A DNA stretch of 64,000 nucleotides, taken from assembly GCA_041658345.1 (NCBI GenBank), contig JBBAAK010000003.1:67631-131630 (forward strand), read 5' to 3'. The translations under genes and the position numbers were made by a program. This DNA is from JBAZYV01 sp041658345. GTDB lineage: Bacteria > Patescibacteriota > Gracilibacteria > UBA1369 > 2-02-FULL-48-14. Under the pieces are notes generated by a model. The model did no database searches, was not told the DNA's origin, and saw only the letters and a list, made by a program, of their open reading frames with translations. This document shows, piece by piece, positions 36,442 through 43,745 of this stretch. Positions within the stretch are counted from its first letter, which is position 1, and the number at the start of each line of letters is the position of its first letter.

Positions 36442-38861
36442 GACCCACGAATTTTACCACCTGTGGATTCAAGCGCAAGGAAGACCGCCGACTTAAGCTT
36501 TTGGAATTCAGCATCGGTGAGCGTGCGGTCGGCGTGCATCATGCCAATTCTAAACGACAAAGATTTTTTATCATCAGGGATGTTTTTGCCGGAGTAGACG
36601 TCAAAAAGCTTAATAGTCTTTAGTAGCCCATCTTTGTCTGCATCTTTAATAGCGGTTTCAACTGATTGCACAGTGGTTTTTTTGTCTACAAGTACAGAGA
36701 CGTCAAATTCCATTCCGGGGAATTTTGGCAATGGTGTAAACTTTTGCAATTTTCTTCCAAACTTTACCAGCTTTGTAAAGTTGACAGTAAAAAGGCCTAC
36801 TTCAAGTGCTATATCAAAAGATTCCGTAACCGCCGGATGAACGGTAAAAATTGCGCCAATTATTTCTCCATCAATCAAAATGTCCAGGCTCTTGTTTGGA
36901 TGTGCATAAGAGAGGGGGTCTTTGGTTGGTTTTAATTCGTAATTATTCACACGGAAAACTTTAAAGAAAGTTTCCAGCGCGCCCTTTGCTTCATAAAAAG
37001 TTTCTCCTTTTTTTGCAATTATGGCCGTGAGGCGTTTTTCTTCCAGTGGCATAAAAGTTCCAACCTCCCTGTATGTTCTGCCAAATTCAAAGATTTTAAT
37101 TTCCTCCATTTGGCGACAATTTTCCGCAATAACCGCGAGAAGATTTGGCGTTAGGCTAATACGCATGTGAGTTTGATCGAGCGAAAGATAATTTAAAATT
37201 TTTATGTGATCTTTTTCCACAATGCCACATTTCTCGAATCGGTCTTTTCCATAAAAAGAATAAGTCATTACTTCCGTAAAACCGAGTGAATTGGCAAGGA
37301 TATTGCGAGAAGTGTGCTTAAAATTACGCTCCTCATTTTCTATTGGCAGTCTGATTGGCTGGGAAGGAAGTATGGCTGGGATTTTGTCGTAGCCATTTAT
37401 GCGTGCGATTTCTTCTACGATATCTTCTTCCATGGAAACGTCTCTTGTGGCCCTATGTGACGGGACTTTCAAAGTAAGATTTTTGCCGATTTTTTTGACA
37501 TCGAATTCAAGAGCTTTCAATATGCGCGTCATTTCTTTTTCCGGGATATTGAGGCCGATTTTGCTACAAATTTTTTCCGGCGAAACCACAATGGTTAGTG
37601 ATTTTTCTTTCCAAGTTCCCATAGTTGTTACTTTGCTTTCCAGTTTTGCAGAAGGGCAAATGGTTTGTATTAAATTAATTGCGCGATGAATTGCTGTTTC
37701 CGTGAGGAGGGGGTCTAAGCTTTTTTCAAAACGTTGAGAGGCGTCCGTTCTCAAGTCGTTACGCATTGCACTTTTGCGAACAGCTACCGGATCAAAATTT
37801 GCGGATTCCAAGATAATTTCCGTTGTAGTACCTGTGATGCCGGATTTCATTCCGCCTTTAACACCGGCGATTCCAAGTGGTTCATTTTTTTGATTGCAAA
37901 TTATTGGGTCTTCGCTAGATAAAACGTGCTCCGTACCCTCCAAAGTTAAAAGTTTTTCGTTCTTTTTTGCGTAACGAATGCCAAGCGCATCACTACCAAC
38001 GACTTCTCTGTCGTACGCGTGCATTGGTTGGCCAAGTTCGAGCATTACGTAATTTGTAATATCCACAATGTTGTTGTGCGGATTCATGCCAGCAAGTCTT
38101 AGGCGAGATTTTAGCCATTCTGGCGATTCCTCTACTTTTATTCCACTCATAATGCATGCAGAAAATCTTGGGCAAAGTGCATTGTCTTCAATTTTTATAT
38201 CCACAGTTTTTTTGCCCGTGTATGTTTTGTGTCTTAAAAATTCGTCTAATTTTTTGAGTGGTTTTTCGTAAATCGCACTTATTTCACGAGCAAAACCATA
38301 GTGGCTCCAAAGGTCCGGCCTGTGCGTTAAAGATTTATTGTCTATTGTGAGGACGGCACCCTCGTAGCCGAGGGCTTTTGCCAAACTTGTGCCAGGCTTT
38401 ACTTTTAGATGCGAAAGATCGCAAATATGCACTTCCGTTGCGCCCTCCGGATTGTCTGTTGCCAGACCAATTTCTTCACCTGCGCAAATCATTCCAAAGC
38501 TTAGTTCTCCGCGAATGCGAGCTTCTTCCAATGTCACCAAATCGCCTTCTCCATGCCATTTTACTTTTGCTCCGGGGATGGCAACTGCGACCAGCATGTT
38601 TGGTTTTAAGTTTTGCCCCCCGCAAACAATTTGCACAGGGATTTCTTTACCAATGTCTACTTGGGCTATGGTTAATCTGTCTGCATTTGGATGTTTATTT
38701 GTAGACAAAACTTTTCCAACAATCATGTCTTCGTAGGCTTTTTCTAAATCTTCCACTTCCTCAACTTCCGCGGTATGGCGCGTGATACTATCGCCGATTT
38801 TTTCTGCGGAGAGTTTGGGTAGGTCAACGAAATCCTGTATCCAAGAAAGAGAAATTTTCAT
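36438..38861 (-). CDS. pheT: Phenylalanyl-tRNA synthetase beta subunit
   Basis: 807 aa, full length. The N-terminal EMAP-like tRNA-binding domain (VGKVLSTNKHPNADRLTIAQ), B3/B4 editing domain (GIAGVKGG, ~residue 325), B5 domain, core and C-terminal anticodon-binding FDX-ACB domain (FPGMEFDVSVLVD) are all recognisable. It charges tRNA-Phe together with PheS, but a SemiSWEET-like gene lies between the two subunit genes. Confidence 0.96.
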   Translation of the reverse strand: MKISLSWIQDFVDLPKLSAEKIGDSITRHTAEVEEVEDLEKAYEDMIVGKVLSTNKHPNADRLTIAQVDIGKEIPVQIVCGGQNLKPNMLVAVAIPGAKVKWHGEGDLVTLEEARIRGELSFGMICAGEEIGLATDNPEGATEVHICDLSHLKVKPGTSLAKALGYEGAVLTIDNKSLTHRPDLWSHYGFAREISAIYEKPLKKLDEFLRHKTYTGKKTVDIKIEDNALCPRFSACIMSGIKVEESPEWLKSRLRLAGMNPHNNIVDITNYVMLELGQPMHAYDREVVGSDALGIRYAKKNEKLLTLEGTEHVLSSEDPIICNQKNEPLGIAGVKGGMKSGITGTTTEIILESANFDPVAVRKSAMRNDLRTDASQRFEKSLDPLLTETAIHRAINLIQTICPSAKLESKVTTMGTWKEKSLTIVVSPEKICSKIGLNIPEKEMTRILKALEFDVKKIGKNLTLKVPSHRATRDVSMEEDIVEEIARINGYDKIPAILPSQPIRLPIENEERNFKHTSRNILANSLGFTEVMTYSFYGKDRFEKCGIVEKDHIKILNYLSLDQTHMRISLTPNLLAVIAENCRQMEEIKIFEFGRTYREVGTFMPLEEKRLTAIIAKKGETFYEAKGALETFFKVFRVNNYELKPTKDPLSYAHPNKSLDILIDGEIIGAIFTVHPAVTESFDIALEVGLFTVNFTKLVKFGRKLQKFTPLPKFPGMEFDVSVLVDKKTTVQSVETAIKDADKDGLLKTIKLFDVYSGKNIPDDKKSLSFRIGMMHADRTLTDAEFQKLKSAVFLALESTGGKIRGS

Positions 38862-38866
38862 AAAAA

Positions 38867-39136
38867 TTAGCCTTTTTTAGTGTAATAATGTGTTAGGAAA
38901 AGCATGATTGCTCCGAGCAGTACGTAGAAGACAAACAAAACCGTACTGTATATGTCTTTTTCTATTAAAGAATAAGCCAAAAAACAAGAGTCGCCAATAA
39001 GCCAAAGTAGCCAAGAAAATACACTAACGTCCTCTGCTTTTTTCGTGCGGAGCAATTTAATTATTTGGGGGAAATAGGCTGCAATCAAAATCACGTTGCC
39101 AACGGTTCCCAAAATTGGAAGCCAATTTGTTGCCAT
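38867..39136 (-). CDS. SemiSWEET/PQ-loop small membrane protein
   Basis: 89 aa with three hydrophobic helices, the size of a bacterial SemiSWEET half-transporter. NVILIAAYFPQIIKLLRTKKAEDVS contains the PQ motif, followed by SVFSWLLWLIGDSCFLAYSL. SemiSWEETs dimerise to move small sugars, though other PQ-loop proteins move amino acids or signal. It is wedged between pheS and pheT: the start touches the pheS stop, and pheT follows after 5 bp, so it must be cotranscribed with both. Confidence 0.85.
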   Translation of the reverse strand: MATNWLPILGTVGNVILIAAYFPQIIKLLRTKKAEDVSVFSWLLWLIGDSCFLAYSLIEKDIYSTVLFVFYVLLGAIMLFLTHYYTKKG

Positions 39137-40176
39137 TAAAATTGTGTATTAAATCGTAGATCTCCACTTTGCAAATGGCGTATATCGTCGATTCCATAAC
39201 GCATCATTACCAGGCGAGTTAAACCAAAACCAAAAGCCCAACCCTGATAAGTTTTTGGATCTACTCCGCCCGCCTTTAAAACGTTTGGATGCACCATCCC
39301 GCAACCCATAAATTCAATCCAGCCGGTGTGTTTGCAAATACGGCAAGTTTTTCCTGCACAAAATGGACAAGACATGTCTAGTTCGATCCCCGGTTCCACG
39401 AAAGGGAAATAGCCCGGGCGGAAACGTACGTCCAGTTCGCGCTTAAACAGCCGTCCTAAGAATTCTTTCATGACGCCCTTTAAATGTGCGATTGAAATGT
39501 CTTTGTCTATTAATAAGCCCTCAACCTGGTCAAAAGTGTGTTCATGCGTTGCATCTGTTGCCTCGTTTCTAAAAACGCGTCCCGGAACAATTATTCTAAG
39601 AGGCGCTCCGTATTTGCGCATTGCACGGACTTGGTTTGGGGAAGTGTGTGCGCGGAGTACCAATTTGCCCTCTTCTTTATCAGGTTCTTTGTCTATAAAA
39701 AAAGTATCTTGCATGTCACGGGCGGGATGATATGCGGGAATATTCAGCGCTTCAAAATTATAAAATTCACTTTCTATTTCCGGCCCGTCTACAACCTGGA
39801 AACCCATTTGCCCAAAGATTTTTTCTACTTCCTCTTGTGCTTGCGCAAGCGGATGGACGTGTCCGACTTCATAAGATTTTCCAGGCGCGGTTAAGTCTAT
39901 CCAATCTTCTTTTAAAGATTTTTCTATTTCTGTTCGTTTGATTAAAGCTTCGCAATGTTTGTAGGCTTCTTCCAGTTCGGTTTTTAAGTCATTAACAGTT
40001 TTGCCAAAGATTTTTTTATCTTCAATAGAAAGATCCTTTAGGCATTTTAAAAGTTCCGTAAGTTCGCCGGTTTTGCCTAAAAATTTGCGCTCAGTATCTT
40101 TTAAGTTCGCTAAATTCTTTGCAGATTTAAAGGCGCTTATAGCTGTGTTTTTGATTGAATTGAGTTTTTCTTGCAT
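39136..40176 (-). CDS. pheS: Phenylalanyl-tRNA synthetase alpha subunit
   Basis: 346 aa. N-terminal coiled coil (residues 1-85), then class II motifs: HPARDMQDTFFI, LVLRAHTSPNQVRAM (motif 2 region) and FGFGLTRLVMMRYGI (motif 3). A CxxC...CxxC set (MSCPFCAGKTCRICKHTGW) precedes GCGMVHPNVL, as in other bacterial PheS with this metal-knuckle-like loop. First gene of the pheS-SemiSWEET-pheT-PBP run. Confidence 0.96.
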   Translation of the reverse strand: MQEKLNSIKNTAISAFKSAKNLANLKDTERKFLGKTGELTELLKCLKDLSIEDKKIFGKTVNDLKTELEEAYKHCEALIKRTEIEKSLKEDWIDLTAPGKSYEVGHVHPLAQAQEEVEKIFGQMGFQVVDGPEIESEFYNFEALNIPAYHPARDMQDTFFIDKEPDKEEGKLVLRAHTSPNQVRAMRKYGAPLRIIVPGRVFRNEATDATHEHTFDQVEGLLIDKDISIAHLKGVMKEFLGRLFKRELDVRFRPGYFPFVEPGIELDMSCPFCAGKTCRICKHTGWIEFMGCGMVHPNVLKAGGVDPKTYQGWAFGFGLTRLVMMRYGIDDIRHLQSGDLRFNTQF

Positions 40177-40255
40177 AGAAGTAATTGATGTCGCTTACGT
40201 GCTTGGCGGGGGCATTGTAGCAGAGGAATATAGATAGAGTCGAGATTGGTTTTGT

Positions 40256-40720
40256 TTAATAATCCTTAAGCAATTTAATACATCCAAGCTTGCGGGCCTT
40301 TTGGTAGTATTTTTCGTCGCAAGTTATAAACGTGGCTTTATTTTGGATTGCGAGTGCGTGGTAGGAGGCGTCATAAAAAGAAACGCCGGAGTAGTCTTCC
40401 ATTATTCTAAGGGCTGTTAATGTGTGCTCGTTGTCGAGCATGTAAGTGGCAAATCTGTATTTTTTAAGACTCATCAGTATCGCATAGGCGGTTTTAGAGT
40501 CCGTTTCTCTGCCAAAATAGTTACCAAGTTCCCACCAAAAAATGTCCGGCACTATTAGCTTAATTTTCTCCGTTGCATAATCATTGAGTATTTTGAGCGC
40601 TTCTGTAGCAAATGGCTCTTCTTTTGTAAGCCATTTTATGGCGACAGAAGAATCGGTGATGTAGATTTTTTTAAAGTCTTCCCGCACGTATTTTTTTGTA
40701 AAGTTTTTCATCGCTACCAA
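40256..40720 (-). CDS. PIN-domain (VapC-like) toxin
   Basis: 154 aa. Four acidic positions of the PIN nuclease are visible: IYITDSSVAIKW (Asp), DIFWWELGN (Glu), SFYDASYHALA (Asp), TFITCDEKYYQKA (Asp). VapC-type toxins cut RNA, often tRNA. The start lies 50 bp inside the antitoxin gene; a second in-frame Met is three codons later. Likely translated by coupling from the antitoxin. Confidence 0.85.
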   Translation of the reverse strand: MVAMKNFTKKYVREDFKKIYITDSSVAIKWLTKEEPFATEALKILNDYATEKIKLIVPDIFWWELGNYFGRETDSKTAYAILMSLKKYRFATYMLDNEHTLTALRIMEDYSGVSFYDASYHALAIQNKATFITCDEKYYQKARKLGCIKLLKDY

Positions 40721-40925
40721 TCTTTAAGTGTAACTTTTCACGCAAAACTGACGTTTCTTCCATTGCCATCTTTATAGAAAAACGTTTAAGTGCCTGTTCT
40801 ATTGCGTTATTAATGAAATCGCTACGTCCACCCGAAGGGATAAAAGCTTCAAGTTCATTCAACAAACAAATATTTGCCATAAAATTAACACGTTTTTTTT
40901 CTACTCTGGCTTCTGTTGACTGCAT
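40671..40925 (-). CDS. VapB-like antitoxin, ribbon-helix-helix type
   Basis: 84 aa from the ATG at 40925 (MQSTEARVEKKRV...). A longer frame upstream is rejected because promoter and operator occupy that DNA. KKRVNFMANICLLNELEAF then GRSDFINNAIEQALKRF fits a ribbon-helix-helix: a strand followed by two helices with 'G-R-S'. The C-terminal ~35 residues would bind the toxin. It overlaps the toxin gene by 50 bp. Confidence 0.65.
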   Translation of the reverse strand: MQSTEARVEKKRVNFMANICLLNELEAFIPSGGRSDFINNAIEQALKRFSIKMAMEETSVLREKLHLKIGSDEKLYKKIRAGRL

Positions 40926-40955
40926 AGTGTGTAAGATTATTACACACTTATTATA
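40926..40955 (-). promoter_or_regulatory. Promoter and operator of the VapBC-like operon
   Basis: 9-bp inverted repeat AGTGTGTAA (40926-40934) and TTACACACT (40940-40948) directly before the antitoxin ATG. On the minus strand a perfect -10 TATAAT is at 40955-40950. The predicted start of transcription falls inside the repeat, as expected for autorepression by the toxin-antitoxin complex. Confidence 0.6.
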
Positions 40956-40993
40956 CACACGATTTTGAGGGCCGGTCAATAAAAGACACAATC

Positions 40994-41019
40994 AAAAACC
41001 CCACTTTTTACGGCGGGGT
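40994..41019 (-). terminator. Rho-independent terminator of the HU gene
   Basis: On the minus strand: ACCCCGC, 8-nt loop, GTGGGGT, then TTTTT; a 7-bp stem with one G-U pair, 25 bp after the HU stop. Confidence 0.8.
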
Positions 41020-41043
41020 CTTAGTTTTAGCGCTAATGCTAAA

Positions 41044-41319
41044 TTAGCGAACTGCATCCTTGAGTGACTTTCCGGCTTTGAAAGCTGGAAGAGTCATCGC
41101 AGGGATCTTGATTTTTTCACTTGGATTGCGTGGGTTTACCCCTGTGCGTGAAGCACGTTTTGAAACGCGGAACGTCCCAAAGCCTGTGAGAGTAACGCTT
41201 TGTCCTTTAGACAAACTCTTGGTTACAGCCTCTAAAACTGCTTCCAATGCTTCGGAAGCTGCTTTTTTTGTGATGCCTGCACCTTGAGCGGCAATATCGA
41301 TAAGATCACCTTTTGTCAT
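41044..41319 (-). CDS. hup: DNA-binding protein HU
   Basis: 91 aa. MTKGDLIDIAAQGAGITKKA at the start and GFGTFRVSKRASRTGVNPRNP (the DNA-contacting beta arm, ~residues 46-66) followed by PAFKAGKSLKDAV are diagnostic of HU/IHF. HU bends and compacts DNA. It has its own promoter and terminator and is divergent from topA, so the gap between them holds two promoters for DNA-topology genes. Confidence 0.96.
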   Translation of the reverse strand: MTKGDLIDIAAQGAGITKKAASEALEAVLEAVTKSLSKGQSVTLTGFGTFRVSKRASRTGVNPRNPSEKIKIPAMTLPAFKAGKSLKDAVR

Positions 41320-41348
41320 GGCGGTGGAGTTAAGAATAAATCTGGTTC

Positions 41349-41376
41349 ATTATAAGCGGGATTTGTCCCAGCACAA
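41349..41376 (-). promoter_or_regulatory. HU promoter
   Basis: Minus strand: -35 TTGTGC (41376-41371), 16-bp spacer, perfect -10 TATAAT (41354-41349). Leader of about 22 nt to the ATG. Confidence 0.7.
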
Positions 41377-41408
41377 GGGCAAAGGCAAGCGCTCTTGGCA
41401 TAGAAAGA

Positions 41409-41438
41409 TTGACAAGGCCCATGCAAAGTTTCTATGGT
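41409..41438 (+). promoter_or_regulatory. topA promoter
   Basis: Perfect -35 TTGACA (41409-41414), 18-bp spacer, -10 TATGGT (41433-41438). It excludes the in-frame start at 41434 and supports the ATG at 41461. Confidence 0.65.
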
Positions 41439-41460
41439 AAGCGCACGCAAATTATTGATT

Positions 41461-43701
41461 ATGCCAGTTAAAAATCTAGTTATCGTAGAATCTCCAGGAA
41501 AGATTAAGACGATTTCAAAATATTTGGGGCCCGATTACACAGTAATGGCTTCCATGGGTCATGTTCGTGATTTGCCAAAATCAAAAATGGGAATTGATAC
41601 GGAGCATAATTTTGAACCGAAGTACATAATCCCCAAAGAGAAGAAAAAAGTTATAGATGGCCTTTTGGCAAAAATTGGCGCAAAAACTGAAGTATATATA
41701 GCAACTGATGAGGACCGCGAAGGGGAGGCGATTGGTTGGCATTTGGTTGAGGCACTTGGTCTTAACAAGAGAGAGGATTTAAAAAGAATCGTGTTTCATG
41801 AAATCACAAAGCAGGCCATTTTGGATGCACTTGCAAGTCCACGAACAATAGATAAGCACTTGGTGGATGCGCAACAGGCCAGGCGTATTTTGGATAGACT
41901 TGTTGGTTATGAACTTTCACCGCTTCTTTGGAAAAAAATCAAATACGGGCTTTCCGCCGGGCGAGTTCAAAGCGTTGCAGTAAGGCTTGTTGTGGAACGT
42001 GAACGCGCTATTCAAGCTTTTATTCCGGAAGAATATTGGAGCGTTATCGCAAATCTTTTACCGGAAAATGGTAAGGATGTTTTTAGCGCAAATCTAGTTA
42101 AAAAAAATGGCGAGAACTTTAAAATAGTAAACGGGGAAGAGGCAAAAACCGTGTTAAAAGATTTGGATGGAGCTACTTTTAAAGTCACAAACGTGGATCC
42201 AAAAGAGGTGCATCGAAATCCGGCGCCTCCGTTTACAACGTCTACATTGCAACAAGAGGCCGCGCGCAAACTTGGGTTCTCGGTTAAAAAAACGATGATG
42301 GTTGCGCAAAAATTGTATGAAGGTGTGGAATTGGCGACCGGACATGAAGGTCTTATCACTTATATGCGTACGGATTCCGTGAACGTTTCTCAAATTGCTT
42401 TGGCGCAAGCTAAAGAGGTTATAAGTAAGCTTTTTGGAAAAGAGTTTGCACTTGCAGAACCCCGTTTCTATAAAGGTAAAAAAGGCGCACAAGAGGCACA
42501 TGAAGCGGTTCGTCCAACAGATCTTTCTCGTGAGCCTTCTGCGGTACAAAAATATTTGGAAAAAGATGAATATAGACTTTATGAACTTATTTGGAAGCGC
42601 ACAATTGCGTGCCAAATGGCATCTGCGATTTTAGATCAAGTTGGAGTAGATATTTCTGCAAATATTTATGGATTCCGCGCTACCGGGCAAACTGTGAAGT
42701 TTGCCGGATTCATGCGAGTTTACATGGAAGGAAAAGATTTGGATGAAGATGAATCTGAAGACGGAGAAAAGAATTTGCCGGTGCTACATGTTGGCGAAGA
42801 GCCGAGCTTAAAAGAACTTATTCCGGAGCAACATTTTACAAAACCACCCGCTCGTTATACAGAGGCCAGTTTGGTCAAAAAATTGGAGGCGGAGGGGATT
42901 GGTCGTCCATCAACTTATGCTCCAACAATTTCCACGGTTTTAACAAGGGGTTATGTTGAGAGCGAGGCAAAACAATTGCGACCAACGGACATGGGATTTG
43001 TGGTGAACGATTTTTTGGTGGAGCATTTCCCAAAAATTATGGATTATCAATTTACCGTGCACATGGAAGATATGCTCGATAAAATCGAAGAGGGTGATGA
43101 AAAATGGCAAACGGAAATCCGTGATTTTTACAAACCGTTCCACGATCTTGTTGAAGAAAAAATGAAGTCCATCAATAAGGAAGATGTGATTGTGGAAAAA
43201 ACAGAAGAAATTTGCGAATTGTGTGGCAATAAAATGATGGTAAAGCTTGGCAGGTATGGCAAATTTTTGTCTTGTACAAACTTTCCTGAGTGTAAGAATG
43301 CAAAGCCGATTGCGGGTGAGGCTGGTGCCGTTAAGACAGATGCTCCACAGCAATTAGTCGATAAAAAATGTCCAAAATGTGGCAAGCAAATGGAATTAAA
43401 AACAGGAAGATTTGGAACTTACGTTGCGTGTATTGATTATCCGAAATGCAAAAGTACGGAAACCATTTTAAAATCCATAGACGTAAAGTGCCCGCTTTGT
43501 AAGGAAGGTGATTTAGTGGAAAGGCACACAAAGCGCGGAGGGAAGCCATTTTACGGCTGTAACAAGTTTCCAAAATGCAAATTTGCCGTGTGGGATAAGC
43601 CTGCGAATTCCGAGCAAGCGCTTGAGTTCAAAAAACAAGCAGATGAAAAGGCCGGCCAAAAATCCGAGAAAAAAATCAAAAAACCCGCTAAGAAAAAGTA
43701 G
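41461..43701 (+). CDS. topA: DNA topoisomerase I
   Basis: 746 aa from the ATG at 41461. Toprim domain NLVIVESPGKIKTISKYLG and ATDEDREGEAIGWHLVEAL, active-site Tyr in GLITYMRTDSVNVS (~residue 305), and three C-terminal zinc-ribbon modules: CELCGNKM...CTNFPEC, CPKCGKQM...CIDYPKC, CPLCKEGD...CNKFPKC. It relaxes negative supercoils. A Lys-rich tail ends the protein. Divergent from HU. Confidence 0.97.
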   Translation: MPVKNLVIVESPGKIKTISKYLGPDYTVMASMGHVRDLPKSKMGIDTEHNFEPKYIIPKEKKKVIDGLLAKIGAKTEVYIATDEDREGEAIGWHLVEALGLNKREDLKRIVFHEITKQAILDALASPRTIDKHLVDAQQARRILDRLVGYELSPLLWKKIKYGLSAGRVQSVAVRLVVERERAIQAFIPEEYWSVIANLLPENGKDVFSANLVKKNGENFKIVNGEEAKTVLKDLDGATFKVTNVDPKEVHRNPAPPFTTSTLQQEAARKLGFSVKKTMMVAQKLYEGVELATGHEGLITYMRTDSVNVSQIALAQAKEVISKLFGKEFALAEPRFYKGKKGAQEAHEAVRPTDLSREPSAVQKYLEKDEYRLYELIWKRTIACQMASAILDQVGVDISANIYGFRATGQTVKFAGFMRVYMEGKDLDEDESEDGEKNLPVLHVGEEPSLKELIPEQHFTKPPARYTEASLVKKLEAEGIGRPSTYAPTISTVLTRGYVESEAKQLRPTDMGFVVNDFLVEHFPKIMDYQFTVHMEDMLDKIEEGDEKWQTEIRDFYKPFHDLVEEKMKSINKEDVIVEKTEEICELCGNKMMVKLGRYGKFLSCTNFPECKNAKPIAGEAGAVKTDAPQQLVDKKCPKCGKQMELKTGRFGTYVACIDYPKCKSTETILKSIDVKCPLCKEGDLVERHTKRGGKPFYGCNKFPKCKFAVWDKPANSEQALEFKKQADEKAGQKSEKKIKKPAKKK

Positions 43702-43745
43702 CTATTTAAAGGGCCTTTTGCTAGAGTTAATGGCGATATTTTTCC

